Shown: positions 8,575-17,562, counted from the stretch's first letter. The stretch is 64,000 nucleotides of DNA from Burkholderia ubonensis (GCF_001718695.1 NZ_CP013422.1:992001-1056000), one strand, 5' to 3'. Notes: generated by a model not told the origin, from the letters alone. Translations and numbers: made by a program.

Positions 8575-8900
8575 GGACAGGTTCGCGTAACGGATTGAGG
8601 GCCGGCGTGCGGGCCGGGCTGCGGGAACGGCTGCACGGCCGCGGTGCCGGGCCGCGACGGCGGCGCGATGCGTGCGATTTCGGTCGCGCTCGGTGCCGCG
8701 ATGCTGCATGGCTAGCCGCTGCAACGACCGTGCGGCGGCGCCTTGCGCGCGCGTGCCGCGAGCCGCAAATCGACGCGCGGACTTCGAATGATAGGTGACG
8801 GCGCGCAACGCGTTACTGGCGCGAAACTGGCGGAATTGTCAGGATCGCGCGCGGCGGCGTGCGCCGATTCGTCGGGTTCGTCGCACCGAATGCGCGCCGC
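8575..8900. other. Non-coding region upstream of the metal two-component operon
   Basis: No gene is evident. A direct repeat ACTGGCG at 8815-8821 and 8826-8832 has the 11-bp phasing seen in OmpR-family binding sites. It is closer to the 3' end of the Crp/Fnr gene than to the regulator start, so its role is uncertain. Confidence 0.4.
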
Positions 8901-9632
8901 TCAGATCTGCTCCATCCCGACCCGCGCAAGCCCCGCCAGATCGACGACCTCGACCTGGTTGTACGCGAGCCGCAGCACGCCGCGCTTCTCGAGCTGCTGC
9001 AGCGCCTGGTTGATCCGCTGCCGCGACACGCCGACCAGCATCCCCAGCTCCTCCTGCGAAATCGCCAGCGACGGCCCGGTGTCCGGGTACAGGTCCGGGT
9101 TGAACAGTTGCGCGAGTGCCTGCGCGACGCGCGCGTCGACGTCGAGCAGCCGGCTGTTCTGGATCGACGCGATGAACTCGCCCATCCGGTTGTTCAGCTG
9201 ATGAATCACGAAGCGCGTGAACGGCAGGCTGCTGTCGAGCAGCGCGTGGAACGTGTCGACCGGTACGAACAGCACGGTCGAGCGCTGGATCGCGACCACC
9301 TCGTACTTGCGCGGCTCGCGCTTGATCACGCTGCCTTCGCCGAACCAGCCGCCCGACGGCACGCCCGAAAACGTGCAGCCGCGCCCGGACGCGTTGAAGA
9401 TCGCGAGCTTCAGCAGCCCGCGGTGCACGCCGATCCAGTATTCGGACGGCGCGAGCCGCTGCGCGATCACGTCGCCCGCTTCGCGGCATTCGACGCGCGA
9501 CTGCGCGAGCACGAGCGCCCGGTGTTCGGGCGCGAGCGTGCGGAACCACGCGCACTGGCCGAACAGCGCGGACAGCGGGCCGGGTTCGGGCGGCGCGGGC
9601 GCGTCGAGGGGGGCGAGAACGTCGTCGTGCAT
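8901..9632 (-). CDS. Crp/Fnr family transcriptional regulator
   Basis: The 243-aa protein has a cyclic-nucleotide-binding-type beta barrel (residues about 30-150; GGWFGEGSVIKRE is the PBC-like segment but lacks the canonical cAMP Arg-Ser pair) followed by a Crp-type helix-turn-helix (ISQEELGMLVGVSRQRINQAL). It lacks the Fe-S cysteine cluster of true Fnr. It is divergent from an acyl-CoA ligase gene, with 164 bases between starts that contain a 6+6-bp palindrome (9682-9701), a plausible site for it. The effector is unknown. Confidence 0.88.
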   Translation of the reverse strand: MHDDVLAPLDAPAPPEPGPLSALFGQCAWFRTLAPEHRALVLAQSRVECREAGDVIAQRLAPSEYWIGVHRGLLKLAIFNASGRGCTFSGVPSGGWFGEGSVIKREPRKYEVVAIQRSTVLFVPVDTFHALLDSSLPFTRFVIHQLNNRMGEFIASIQNSRLLDVDARVAQALAQLFNPDLYPDTGPSLAISQEELGMLVGVSRQRINQALQQLEKRGVLRLAYNQVEVVDLAGLARVGMEQI

Positions 9633-9681
9633 GGCTGCGGGTTTGCGAGGATAGGGATAACACGCGGGGCGCGCGGGGGAC

Positions 9682-9701
9682 TCTGTCGTTTCGATGACAG
9701 A
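9682..9701. promoter_or_regulatory. Candidate Crp/Fnr-type operator
   Basis: TCTGTCGTTTCGATGACAGA has perfect 6-bp arms (TCTGTC / GACAGA) around an 8-bp centre. It sits in the divergent gap, 50 bases from the regulator's start codon and about 95 bases from the acyl-CoA ligase start. Spacing fits a Crp/Fnr dimer; function is inferred. Confidence 0.5.
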
Positions 9702-9796
9702 CGCTCCACAATATCGCCCGTTAGGCTAGCTCGGATTGAACCACATCAAGACGAACCGGGGCGCGTGCGCCTCGGCTCGACAAAGGAGACACGACC

Positions 9797-11452
9797 ATGA
9801 CGCAGATGTTCGAAGCCGGCCTCGAGCGCCGCGATGCCAACTACGCACCGCTCACGCCGATCGATTTCCTGGTGCGCTCCGCCGAGGTGTACGGCGACCG
9901 CGTGGCGATCGTGCACGGCGACATGCGGCGCACCTGGGGCGAAACCTATGCGCGCGCGAAGCAGCTCGCGAGCGCGCTCGCGCGGGCCGGCGTCGGCCGC
10001 GGCGACACCGTCGCGGCGCTGCTGCCGAACATCCCGGCAATGGTCGAGGCGCACTTCGGCGTGCCGATGGCGGGCGCCGTGCTCAACACCATCAATACGC
10101 GGCTCGACATTCCGTCGGTGCTGTTCATGCTGCGCCACGGCGAAGCGAAGGTGCTGATCGTCGACACCGAGTACGCGGAGCTTGCGCACCGCGCGGCGCT
10201 GGACATTCCGGGATTGAAGATCGTCAGCGTCGCCGACGCGATGCCGGCCGACCCCGCACGCTTCGCCGGCGCGACCGACTACGAGGCGTTCGTCGCCGGC
10301 GGCGACGCCGACCATGCGTGGACGCTGCCCGCCGACGAGTGGGACGCGATCGCGCTGAACTACACGTCCGGCACGACCGGCGACCCGAAGGGCGTCGTCT
10401 ATCACCATCGCGGCGCGTACCTGGCGGCGCTCAGCAACATCCTCGAATGGGACATGCCGAAGCACGCGGTCTACCTGTGGACGCTGCCGCTGTTCCACTG
10501 CAACGGCTGGTGCTTTCCGTGGGCGATCGCCGCGCGCGCGGGCGTGAACGTGTGCCTGCGCCGGTTCGACGCGAAGACCGTGTTCGACCTGATCCGCCGG
10601 GAGCGCGTCACGCATTACTGCGGCGCGCCGATCGTGCAGAGCGTGATCGCGAACGCGCCGGCCGAATGGCGCGAAGGGATCGACCATACGGTGCACGCGA
10701 TGGTCGCGGGCGCGGCGCCTGCGCCGGCCGTGATCGCGAAGATGAAGGAGATCGGCTTCGACCTGCTGCACGTGTACGGGCTGACCGAGGTCTACGGCCC
10801 GGCGACGGTCTGCGCGAAGCAGGCGCACTGGGACGGTGTGTCCGACGAAGAGCGCGCGCGCCTCAACGCACGGCAGGGCGTGCGCTATCACCTGGAGGCG
10901 GGCGCGACGGTGCTCGATCCGGACACGATGGCGCCGGTGCCGGCCGACGGCGAGACGCTCGGCGAGATCATGTTCCGCGGCAACATCTGCATGAAGGGCT
11001 ACCTGAAGAACCCGCACGCGACCGACGAGGCGTTCCACGGCGGCTGGTTCCATACCGGCGATCTCGCGGTGCTGTCGCCGGACGGCTACATCCGCATCAA
11101 GGACCGCAAGAAGGACATCATCATCTCGGGCGGCGAGAACATCTCGAGCATCGAGGTCGAGGACGCGCTGTACCGGCATCCGGCGGTCGCGGTCGCGGCG
11201 GTGGTCGCGATGCCCGACCCGAAGTGGGGCGAGGTGCCGTGCGCGTTCGTCGAGCTGCGCGAAGGGATGAGCGCGACCGAGGAGGAGATCGTCGCGCACT
11301 GCCGGCAACTGCTCGCGGGCTTCAAGGTGCCGAAGGCCGTGCGCTTCGGCGAGCTGCCGAAGACGTCCACCGGCAAGATCCAGAAGTTCCAGCTGCGCAG
11401 CGCGGTCGGCTCGGACAAGGCGATCGACCTGGCGGGCGACGGGAAGAAGTGA
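9797..11452 (+). CDS. AMP-dependent acyl-CoA synthetase
   Basis: A 551-aa adenylate-forming enzyme: P-loop-like YTSGTTGDPKGVVYHHRG near residue 190, the YGLTEVYGPA motif, HTGDLAVLSPDGYIRIKDRKKD and the C-terminal catalytic lysine in PKTSTGKIQK. The overall pattern, with FHCNGWCFPW after the P-loop, fits the medium-chain/3-methylmercaptopropionate-CoA ligase (DmdB-like) group rather than long-chain FadD. It activates a carboxylic acid as acyl-CoA in the cytoplasm; the substrate is not assignable. GGAGA lies nine bases before the ATG. The Crp/Fnr regulator reads divergently from it and is the likely local controller. Confidence 0.92.
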   Translation: MTQMFEAGLERRDANYAPLTPIDFLVRSAEVYGDRVAIVHGDMRRTWGETYARAKQLASALARAGVGRGDTVAALLPNIPAMVEAHFGVPMAGAVLNTINTRLDIPSVLFMLRHGEAKVLIVDTEYAELAHRAALDIPGLKIVSVADAMPADPARFAGATDYEAFVAGGDADHAWTLPADEWDAIALNYTSGTTGDPKGVVYHHRGAYLAALSNILEWDMPKHAVYLWTLPLFHCNGWCFPWAIAARAGVNVCLRRFDAKTVFDLIRRERVTHYCGAPIVQSVIANAPAEWREGIDHTVHAMVAGAAPAPAVIAKMKEIGFDLLHVYGLTEVYGPATVCAKQAHWDGVSDEERARLNARQGVRYHLEAGATVLDPDTMAPVPADGETLGEIMFRGNICMKGYLKNPHATDEAFHGGWFHTGDLAVLSPDGYIRIKDRKKDIIISGGENISSIEVEDALYRHPAVAVAAVVAMPDPKWGEVPCAFVELREGMSATEEEIVAHCRQLLAGFKVPKAVRFGELPKTSTGKIQKFQLRSAVGSDKAIDLAGDGKK

Positions 11453-11486
11453 GCGGCGGCGCGCGTGGCGTGACGTCGATACGGCG

Positions 11487-11930
11487 TCAATGCGGCACGA
11501 GCCACGCGATCGCCAGATAGCGGCCGACCTTCGCGAGCGTGACGATCGCGAGAAAGCGCGGCAGCGGCTCGCGCAGCACGCCGGCGATCATGGTCAGCGG
11601 GTCGCCGATCACCGGGGCCCAGCTCAGCAGCAGCGACCAGTGGCCGTAGCGCGCGTACCAGCCCTCGGCGCGCGCGAGCGCCGCCGGCTTCACCGGGAAC
11701 CAGCGCCGGTCGCGGAACCGCTCGATGCCGCGGCCGAGCGCCCAGTTGAGCGTCGAGCCGGCGACGTTGCCGGCGCTCGCGACGAGCACCAGCGCCCAGG
11801 CCGGCTCGCGGCCGGCCAGCAGCAGGCCGGCGAGCACGGCTTCGGACTGAAGCGGGAACAGGGTTGCGGCGACCAGCGACACGGCGAACAGGCCGCCGTA
11901 GGTCACCAGTTCGGTGAGCAATTCGGACAT
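11487..11930 (-). CDS. YqaA-type DedA-like membrane protein, copy A
   Basis: A 147-aa small membrane protein of the YqaA/SNARE-associated (DedA-like) family. It has hydrophobic segments [14 protein letters not shown] and [17 protein letters not shown], and the conserved G-R/polar stretch followed by [20 protein letters not shown] with the family's Gly-Asp-Pro. It is nearly identical to copy B at 14096-14527: a 342-bp core is the same base for base, while the last 25 residues differ (LPRFLAIVTLAKVG here) and four extra residues are present near the N terminus (MSELLTELVTYGG). Function is unknown; DedA relatives act in lipid transport and membrane-potential homeostasis. Confidence 0.85.
   Translation of the reverse strand: MSELLTELVTYGGLFAVSLVAATLFPLQSEAVLAGLLLAGREPAWALVLVASAGNVAGSTLNWALGRGIERFRDRRWFPVKPAALARAEGWYARYGHWSLLLSWAPVIGDPLTMIAGVLREPLPRFLAIVTLAKVGRYLAIAWLVPH
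11562..11903. repeat. 342-bp perfect direct repeat, left copy
   Basis: Base-by-base comparison shows identity with 14171-14512 (offset 2609). The repeat lies inside the two YqaA-type genes and brackets the chemoreceptor gene. Sequence diverges abruptly on both sides. Confidence 0.95.
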
Positions 11931-11970
11931 CGCGCGATTTTACCGGCCGCGCGAGCGCGGCCCGCGGTCG

Positions 11971-13950
11971 CTATTCGGCGTGGCCGAGCTTGAACACGCT
12001 GACCGCTTCCGACAGTTCCGCGGCCTGGTCGCGCAGCGCCACGGCCGCGCGCTCGGCCTGCGCGATCAGCGTCGCGTTCTGCTGCGTCGCCTCGCCGATC
12101 TGCGTGACGGCGAGGTTCACCTGCTCGATGCCGGCCGACTGCTCGCGCGACGCCGAGCTGATCTCGGCGATGATGGTGCGCACCTGGTCGACCCGCGCGA
12201 CGATGTCGCGCATCGTGCCGTGCGCGGCCTCGGCGATCCGGTAGCCTTGCTCGACGGTCGCGGCCGATTCGGCGCTCAGTTCCTCGATCTCCTTGACCGC
12301 CGCCGCGCTGCGCTGCGCGAGCGCGCGCACTTCGGCCGCGACCACCGCGAAGCCCTTGCCGTGCTCGCCCGCGCGCGCGGCCTCGACAGCCGCGTTCAGC
12401 GCGAGGATGTTGGTCTGGAACGCGATGCCCTCGATCACGCTCGTGATCTCGGCGATCCGGCGCGTCGCGCGCTCGATCTCGCCCATCGTCGCGACCACGC
12501 GCTGCACGGCGTCGCCGCCGCCCGTCGCCGCGTCGGATGCGCCCGCGACCAGCGTGTTCGCCTGCGCCGCATGCTCGGCGTTCTGCTGCACGGCGGCCGT
12601 GATTTCCTCCATGCTCGCCGCCGTCTGCTCGACGCTGCTCGCCTGCGTCGCGATGCGGGCGGCGATGTCGCCGCTGCCGGCCGCGATGTCGACGGTGCCG
12701 CGCGCCATGTCGGCGGAGCCGCGGCGCACCTGCGCGACGATGCGCGCGAGGCCGTCGCCGATGCCGTCGACCGCCTGCACGAGGCGGCCGATCTCGTCCG
12801 CGCCGCGCGGCGCGACGCCGTCGTCGCGGATGCGCACGCTCAGGTCGCCGGCGGCGAAGCGTTCCGACGCGCGCGCGGCCGCTTCGAGCGGCCGGCTCAC
12901 GACGCGCCGGACCACGACGACGAACATCGCCGCGAACGCGAGCACGAGCGCCGCGGCGATCAGCAGGAAGCGGTTGCGGGTCGCGCGCATGTCGGCGAGC
13001 AGCTCGTCGTCGATCGCGACGCCGCCGACCAGCCACTGCCATTGCGGAATCGTCGAGAACGACGCGAATTTCGCGGTCGGGCCGCGGTCCTGCGCGGCCG
13101 GGTCGGCCGACGTGTACGCGAGCTGCCCGTGGCCGGCCGCGAGCATCTGCGCGTAGGGTGCGCGCGTGTCGTCGGCGCGCTGCCCAGCCGCGTCGGGATG
13201 GACGACCAGCGTGCCGCGCGTCGCGCCCGGCGACGCATCGACGACGAAGTAATAGCCGTTGTCGCCGATCTTCAACGCGCGGATGCCGTTCTCGACGACC
13301 TGCAGCTCCGCGCCGACGTCGATCCCGACGAACAGCGCGCCGATCACGCGCCCGCCGGCGTCGACGACCGGCTTGTACTCGGTGATGAACGGCTTGCCGA
13401 ACAGCTTCGCGAGCCCCGTGTAGCTGCGGCCCGCGACGAGCGGCGCGTAGGCGGGGCTGTTGCGGTCGAGGCGCGTGCCGACCGCGCGCGTGCCGTCCTG
13501 CTTCTTCAGCGACGTGGTGATGCGCACGAAGTCGTCGCCGTCGCGCGCGAAGATCGTCGCGATCGCGCCGCTCTTCTGCAGGAACTGGTCGGGGATCGTG
13601 TAGTCGAGATCGAGCGGCCTGCCGCCCGCGGACAGCGTCGGCGCCATGACGCCGCCGCCGAGGTCCTGGGTGCGCGCCGGGTCCAGCGCGAAATCGGCCG
13701 GCAGGAAGCTCGCGAGCAGCGTCATCGAGCGATGCGCTTCTTCCGACAGCGCCTTGTCGAACAGGTCGATCATCGCGGCGATCGAGCGTTCCTTCTCGGC
13801 GATGCGTGCATGCGCTTCATCGGCCAGCTGCTCGCTGGCGAAGTGGGCGAGCGCCCATGCGAACGCAGTGAACAGCAGTGCGACGAGTACACACGCCAGC
13901 GCGGCCAGACGCGCGCCGACGCTCGCCCGGCCCAAGTGGGTCAATCTCAT
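11971..13950 (-). CDS. Methyl-accepting chemotaxis protein with periplasmic Cache-type sensor
   Basis: A 659-aa chemoreceptor. An N-terminal membrane segment ([20 protein letters not shown]) is followed by about 280 periplasmic residues with a Cache-like fold ([28 protein letters not shown]), a second membrane segment ([20 protein letters not shown]), a HAMP domain and the signalling hairpin [33 protein letters not shown]. No CheR/CheB-binding pentapeptide is present at the C terminus (ends FKLGHAE). The start giving MRLTHLGR is supported by AGGA six bases upstream. The gene is bracketed by two near-identical YqaA-type genes in the same direction, so recombination between them would delete it. 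Confidence 0.94.
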   Translation of the reverse strand: MRLTHLGRASVGARLAALACVLVALLFTAFAWALAHFASEQLADEAHARIAEKERSIAAMIDLFDKALSEEAHRSMTLLASFLPADFALDPARTQDLGGGVMAPTLSAGGRPLDLDYTIPDQFLQKSGAIATIFARDGDDFVRITTSLKKQDGTRAVGTRLDRNSPAYAPLVAGRSYTGLAKLFGKPFITEYKPVVDAGGRVIGALFVGIDVGAELQVVENGIRALKIGDNGYYFVVDASPGATRGTLVVHPDAAGQRADDTRAPYAQMLAAGHGQLAYTSADPAAQDRGPTAKFASFSTIPQWQWLVGGVAIDDELLADMRATRNRFLLIAAALVLAFAAMFVVVVRRVVSRPLEAAARASERFAAGDLSVRIRDDGVAPRGADEIGRLVQAVDGIGDGLARIVAQVRRGSADMARGTVDIAAGSGDIAARIATQASSVEQTAASMEEITAAVQQNAEHAAQANTLVAGASDAATGGGDAVQRVVATMGEIERATRRIAEITSVIEGIAFQTNILALNAAVEAARAGEHGKGFAVVAAEVRALAQRSAAAVKEIEELSAESAATVEQGYRIAEAAHGTMRDIVARVDQVRTIIAEISSASREQSAGIEQVNLAVTQIGEATQQNATLIAQAERAAVALRDQAAELSEAVSVFKLGHAE

Positions 13951-14095
13951 GGGAATCCTGAGTGGGTGAGAGGAGCGGAACGCACGCGTCACCGCAGACT
14001 GTAAGGAGTACGGCAGCTTCGGCGGATTCTTTAGCGATGCGAAACCGGCCGGGTGCGCAGTGCGCGCGCGCGCCGGCATGCCGGGGCGGACGCCG

Positions 14096-14527
14096 TCAGC
14101 GCGTCACGAGCCATGCGATGACCAGATACCGCGCGACTTTCGCGATCGTGACGATCGCCGTGAAGGACCACAGCGGCTCGCGCAGCACGCCGGCGATCAT
14201 GGTCAGCGGGTCGCCGATCACCGGGGCCCAGCTCAGCAGCAGCGACCAGTGGCCGTAGCGCGCGTACCAGCCCTCGGCGCGCGCGAGCGCCGCCGGCTTC
14301 ACCGGGAACCAGCGCCGGTCGCGGAACCGCTCGATGCCGCGGCCGAGCGCCCAGTTGAGCGTCGAGCCGGCGACGTTGCCGGCGCTCGCGACGAGCACCA
14401 GCGCCCAGGCCGGCTCGCGGCCGGCCAGCAGCAGGCCGGCGAGCACGGCTTCGGACTGAAGCGGGAACAGGGTTGCGGCGACCAGCGACACGGCGAACAG
14501 GCCGCCGTAGGTGAGGAGTTCGGACAT
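14096..14527 (-). CDS. YqaA-type DedA-like membrane protein, copy B
   Basis: The 143-aa paralogue of the gene at 11487-11930. Residues from the N-terminal YGGLFAVSL to GVLREPL are encoded by the 342-bp sequence shared exactly with copy A, whereas the C terminus differs ([24 protein letters not shown] split from LPRFLAIVTLAKVG...). Copy B lacks the four-residue insert near the start. Perfect silent-site identity in the core with diverged ends indicates recent gene conversion rather than simple recent duplication. It lies immediately upstream of the chemoreceptor gene on the same strand, 145 bases away. Confidence 0.85.
   Translation of the reverse strand: MSELLTYGGLFAVSLVAATLFPLQSEAVLAGLLLAGREPAWALVLVASAGNVAGSTLNWALGRGIERFRDRRWFPVKPAALARAEGWYARYGHWSLLLSWAPVIGDPLTMIAGVLREPLWSFTAIVTIAKVARYLVIAWLVTR
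14171..14512. repeat. 342-bp perfect direct repeat, right copy
   Basis: Identical to 11562-11903. Both copies are in the same orientation, so recombination would excise 2,609 bp including the chemoreceptor gene. Confidence 0.95.
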
Positions 14528-14915
14528 CGCGCGATTGTACTGGGCGCGTGGAGCGGGGGAGTGTTCTTGGCGGGCGATGGCGGTGGGCAGCGCGGTGCGA
14601 CCCACGCGATACGGCCTATGCGACGCGATCTACGCGCGAAGGCTGATGTGGTGTGGCCGCGCGGATGCGACCTACGCGCTGCGATCGCGATGTATGCGAC
14701 AGAGTTGCGTAAGTCGAGACCTGATCTCTCAGTCAGCGTCAGACAAGGCCTGAGATTGCTCTTTCCGTCACTTCATCGAGGGCCGTGATCGATCCGATTC
14801 GGACAGTCGAAGCTTCCGACCGCCGACACTTCATGATGCAGTTTCTCTTAAGCGTGATTCAAAACTTTGACCGGTCCAAATGGGTCTTGTGTGTTACATA
14901 GCTTAAGATAGGAAC
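14528..14915. other. Non-coding region with falling GC content
   Basis: No convincing gene. Up to about 14700 it holds degenerate CTACGCG/CCTATGCGA-like short repeats; after that it becomes visibly A/T-richer (TTAAGCGTGATTCAAAACTTTGACC, then GTTACATAGCTTAAGATAGG split by a few bases), marking the edge of a compositionally distinct patch that continues to about 15700. Confidence 0.5.
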
Positions 14916-15170
14916 CTATAATTCCAACGCGCGATGAACTGCTGCCATTAAAACATCCCTATCGATTGCTGAATTCACAGGGAATCGTTCAAATTCTTGG
15001 CCGACTCGAAGGTCGGCGTAAAGCCCCGTCGCATCTTCGTGGAAGTGCAGAAAAGATCGAGATTTTCTGTAAAAAACACCGGTTGAACGTTCACGTAAGT
15101 CCGGAAACTCACGCAAGTCGCGAAGGGTACTTTCAAGCTGCCCGAGCGCTGCTAGACCTGCGTGTTTCAC
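14916..15170 (-). CDS. Hypothetical protein, 84 aa
   Basis: Not recognised. The GTG start is preceded by AAGGA nine bases upstream and by an in-frame TAA a little further, which fixes the start. The product is soluble, with the segment FYRKSRSFLHFHEDATGLYADLRV suggesting two beta strands and a His-rich turn, then FERFPVNSAIDRDVLMAAVHRALEL forming a C-terminal helix. Base composition is lower in GC than the neighbouring genes, as is that of the broken VOC gene just upstream on the same strand. The pair looks like acquired accessory DNA. Confidence 0.6.
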   Translation of the reverse strand: MKHAGLAALGQLESTLRDLREFPDLRERSTGVFYRKSRSFLHFHEDATGLYADLRVGQEFERFPVNSAIDRDVLMAAVHRALEL

Positions 15171-15248
15171 GGGGTTCCATCCTTGTGGTTAGTCGGTCGA
15201 CGTCCGTTGCAGGAAGCAAGCCGACCGGTTCCTGCGGAGGACAGCAAA

Positions 15249-15598
15249 CTATTCGTGGCAACTGCACAGCTCGAATTCGTGGCCCTCGGAGTCGCTGAGA
15301 ACAACGCTCTGCATGGTCTCAATGTTTAGCGCATCGAGAACGACTTTTGCTCCAAGAGCCTTCGCGCGTTCCACAAATGTGTGCAAGTCAGATATATCGA
15401 ACTCGAACACCGGTACGCATCCGCTACCGGCGAACTCATCACCGAAATCGTTCAGTAATAACCCGAATCGGATTTCACCTAGCGAAAACTCGCCCATCTC
15501 TCCGTCTTGCGGTTCGGCGGCTGCTCTAATAGATTTTCCCAGAATGTTGCGGCCCGCTCGAGGTTATTCACTTTCAAATAAGTGCTTCGGATTCGCAT
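15249..15598 (-). pseudogene. VOC (glyoxalase/bleomycin resistance) family gene with a frameshift
   Basis: Reading from ATG at 15598 (GGAG eight bases upstream) gives MRIRSTYLKVNNLERAATFW..., the typical first half of a VOC-family protein, but it stops 40 codons later. The second half (FSLGEIRFGLLLNDF ... GHEFELCSCHE) continues in another frame from about 15497. Adding one base after TGGGC near 15493 restores a single 116-aa protein reading RWAEFSLGEIRFGLL. So this is a one-base deletion, either real decay or a sequencing error. A downstream ATG at 15497 could yield an 82-aa fragment lacking the first beta-alpha-beta unit. Composition is A/T-rich compared with the surroundings. Confidence 0.8.
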
Positions 15599-15865
15599 CG
15601 AAATGCTCCGGGAATGGGTCTAGCAAGGCGCAGAAAATTATAGCGGTTCAAAAATATGATGCTAATGATCGTCGACGGCCTACGTCCCGGTGCCGAATGT
15701 CCCAAAGTGCCGAACCGAGTCATCCGATGCGGCGAGTCGACGCGATACTGCCCACGCGGTCTGCTCTATGCGCCGGACTTACGCGGCCCGGCCACTCCCG
15801 CGCCGCAAATTCCGGGCTACCGCGCGTCACACGGGCGCAATCACCGACGCGCCCGCCCGCGGCCC

Positions 15866-16513
15866 TCAGCTCCAGCCGGCCATGACCGCGCCCATCCCGA
15901 CGAGCAGGCCGCCCGTCACGCGGTTCATCGCGCGCATCCGCGCCGGCCGCTGCAACGCGTGGCCGAGCCGGTGCGAGAACAGCGCCATCGACGCGACGCC
16001 GCCCGCGAACAGCAGTGCGAACGTCGCCGCGAGCAGCAGGAACTGAAGGTTCAGGCTCCATTCGGCGTTCGCGCTGATGAATTGCGGAAAGAACGACGGA
16101 AAGAACAGCAACGTCTTCGGATTCAGGCCCGACGTCGCGACGCCGCGCCAGAACAGCGCGCGTCCCGATTCGGCGTCGCGCGCGGCGCTGCCGGTCGCGG
16201 GTGCCGCGGCCGCCGCGGCGTCGGCCGGCGCGCGGCTGATCCATTGCTTGCACCCGAGCCAGATCAGGTAAGCGGCGCCCGTCCAGCGCAGCACGATCAG
16301 CGCGCGCTCGTCGATGTGCACCAGTGAATTCAGGCAGAGCGCGGTCAGCGCGAGTTGCAGCAGCACGGCAAGCGTGCCGCCCCATACGCAAGGCAGCGCG
16401 CGCCGCCAGCCGGCGCGCAGCGCCTGGTTCATCGTGAGCAGGTTGACGGGGCCGGGAGCGTAGATGAGGACGGCCGATGCAGCGACGAACGACAGATAAA
16501 GCCGGAACGACAT
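15866..16513 (-). CDS. LysE/RhtB family exporter
   Basis: A 215-aa inner-membrane exporter: N-terminal VLIYAPGPVNLLTMNQALRAG is the LysE signature, LTALCLNSLVHI and TGAAYLIWLGCKQWI follow, and GVATSGLNPKTLLFFPSFFPQF carries the conserved N-P-K. A low-complexity linker (ADAAAAAAPATGSAARDAES) sits between segments three and four, as usual for the family. It is divergent from an Lrp/AsnC regulator 281 bases away; Lrp-LysE pairs usually mean the regulator senses the exported amino acid. The substrate cannot be assigned. Confidence 0.9.
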   Translation of the reverse strand: MSFRLYLSFVAASAVLIYAPGPVNLLTMNQALRAGWRRALPCVWGGTLAVLLQLALTALCLNSLVHIDERALIVLRWTGAAYLIWLGCKQWISRAPADAAAAAAPATGSAARDAESGRALFWRGVATSGLNPKTLLFFPSFFPQFISANAEWSLNLQFLLLAATFALLFAGGVASMALFSHRLGHALQRPARMRAMNRVTGGLLVGMGAVMAGWS

Positions 16514-16794
16514 GACAGGGACCACGGAACAGGGGGTCGGGCGCCGGCCCGGACAACCGGATAGGCGTACGGGAGGCGGGTTTCGCATGCCTGCGTGACC
16601 GGCTCCGCAACTCGTGATTGCGGTCGGACATCCGTCGCGAGGGGGTTGTCGCAGCGGGCGCGCCGGTCGACAGGCATGGAGAAAATGTATCAAGCGCGGC
16701 GGTTAAAAGGCTTCCTGTTTTCCAGCCAATGGCCGCTCAAATCGGAACGTCGTTCGGCTAGAATGAAGATCCCCAGTAGAAGATTCCCTTTGCC

Positions 16795-17277
16795 ATGGCC
16801 ACCCGCGAACGCACACCCAAAACGCTCGACAATCAGGACCGCAAGATCCTCGGCGCACTGCAGAAGAACGCGCGCCTGTCGAATGCCGAACTGGCCGAAC
16901 AGATCGGGATGTCGACGACCGCGTGCTGGAACCGCACGCGGCAACTCGAACTCGACGGCTACATCGACGGCTATGTCGCACTCGTCAATCAGCGCATGCT
17001 CGGCTACGCGGACATCGTGATTCTCGAAGTGACGCTCGATCGCCACGAGGACGACGCGCTGGCCCGCTTCGGCGCGGAGCTCGCGGCGCTGCCCGAGGTG
17101 CTCGAGGCCTACCTCGTGTCGGGCGAATACGATTACTGGATCAAGGTCGCCGTGGACGGCACGGCCGGCTATGAGCGGTTCTTGCGCGAGAAGCTGTACA
17201 AGATCTCGAGCATTCGCCACAGCCGCTCGATGTTCGCGCTGCGCTGCATGAAGGACGTGCCGTCGATACAGGTGTGA
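16795..17277 (+). CDS. Lrp/AsnC family transcriptional regulator
   Basis: A 160-aa regulator with the N-terminal helix-turn-helix (LDNQDRKILGALQKNARLSNAEL ... IGMSTTACWNR) and C-terminal RAM/AsnC ligand domain ending SIRHSRSMFALRCMKDVPSIQV. It has the GEYDYWIKV strand that replaces the usual G-x-[YF]-D in the effector cleft. It is divergent from a LysE-type exporter and probably controls it in response to an amino acid. The start agrees with the usual family N terminus; the sequence GAAGATTCCCTTTGCC before the ATG has only a weak ribosome site. Confidence 0.92.
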   Translation: MATRERTPKTLDNQDRKILGALQKNARLSNAELAEQIGMSTTACWNRTRQLELDGYIDGYVALVNQRMLGYADIVILEVTLDRHEDDALARFGAELAALPEVLEAYLVSGEYDYWIKVAVDGTAGYERFLREKLYKISSIRHSRSMFALRCMKDVPSIQV

Positions 17278-17418
17278 GCGCGTGGAGGGATGGTCGCCGG
17301 CCTTCGTCGAAGTGCCGACCCGCGCGGCCGCGCGATTGCGCAGCGGAGGCGGGCAAGTGGAAACGGAACAAGGCCGGGGGCCAACTCAGGGCCGCCGGCC
17401 TGCGTCTGGTCGTTCCGT

Positions 17419-17562
17419 TCAGCGCGGCAGGCGCGCGTGGGCTTCAGCGATGATTTCGCAGGTCTCGAGGTGCAGTGCCCATGCTTCTGCAAGCAGCGAG
17501 CCAACACGCGCGAGCCAGCCAGCGGATTGGTTGGAACGGTCGGAGACGTTAGACGTTTGCAT
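17419..17562 (-). CDS. Possible small protein, 47 aa
   Basis: An open frame from ATG at 17562 encodes MQTSNVSDRSNQSAGWLARV... and ends in EIIAEAHARLPR; the C-terminal 30 residues would form one amphipathic helix. Its frame has the G/C-ending codon bias of the genome, but no clear ribosome site, and no family is recognised. If it is not real, 17278-17701 is empty intergenic DNA between the Lrp gene and the IclR-type gene. Confidence 0.35.
   Translation of the reverse strand: MQTSNVSDRSNQSAGWLARVGSLLAEAWALHLETCEIIAEAHARLPR

Noticed and set aside
12293..13156. Plus-strand frame inside the chemoreceptor gene
   Set aside because: Antisense to HAMP and signalling-domain codons; no independent support.
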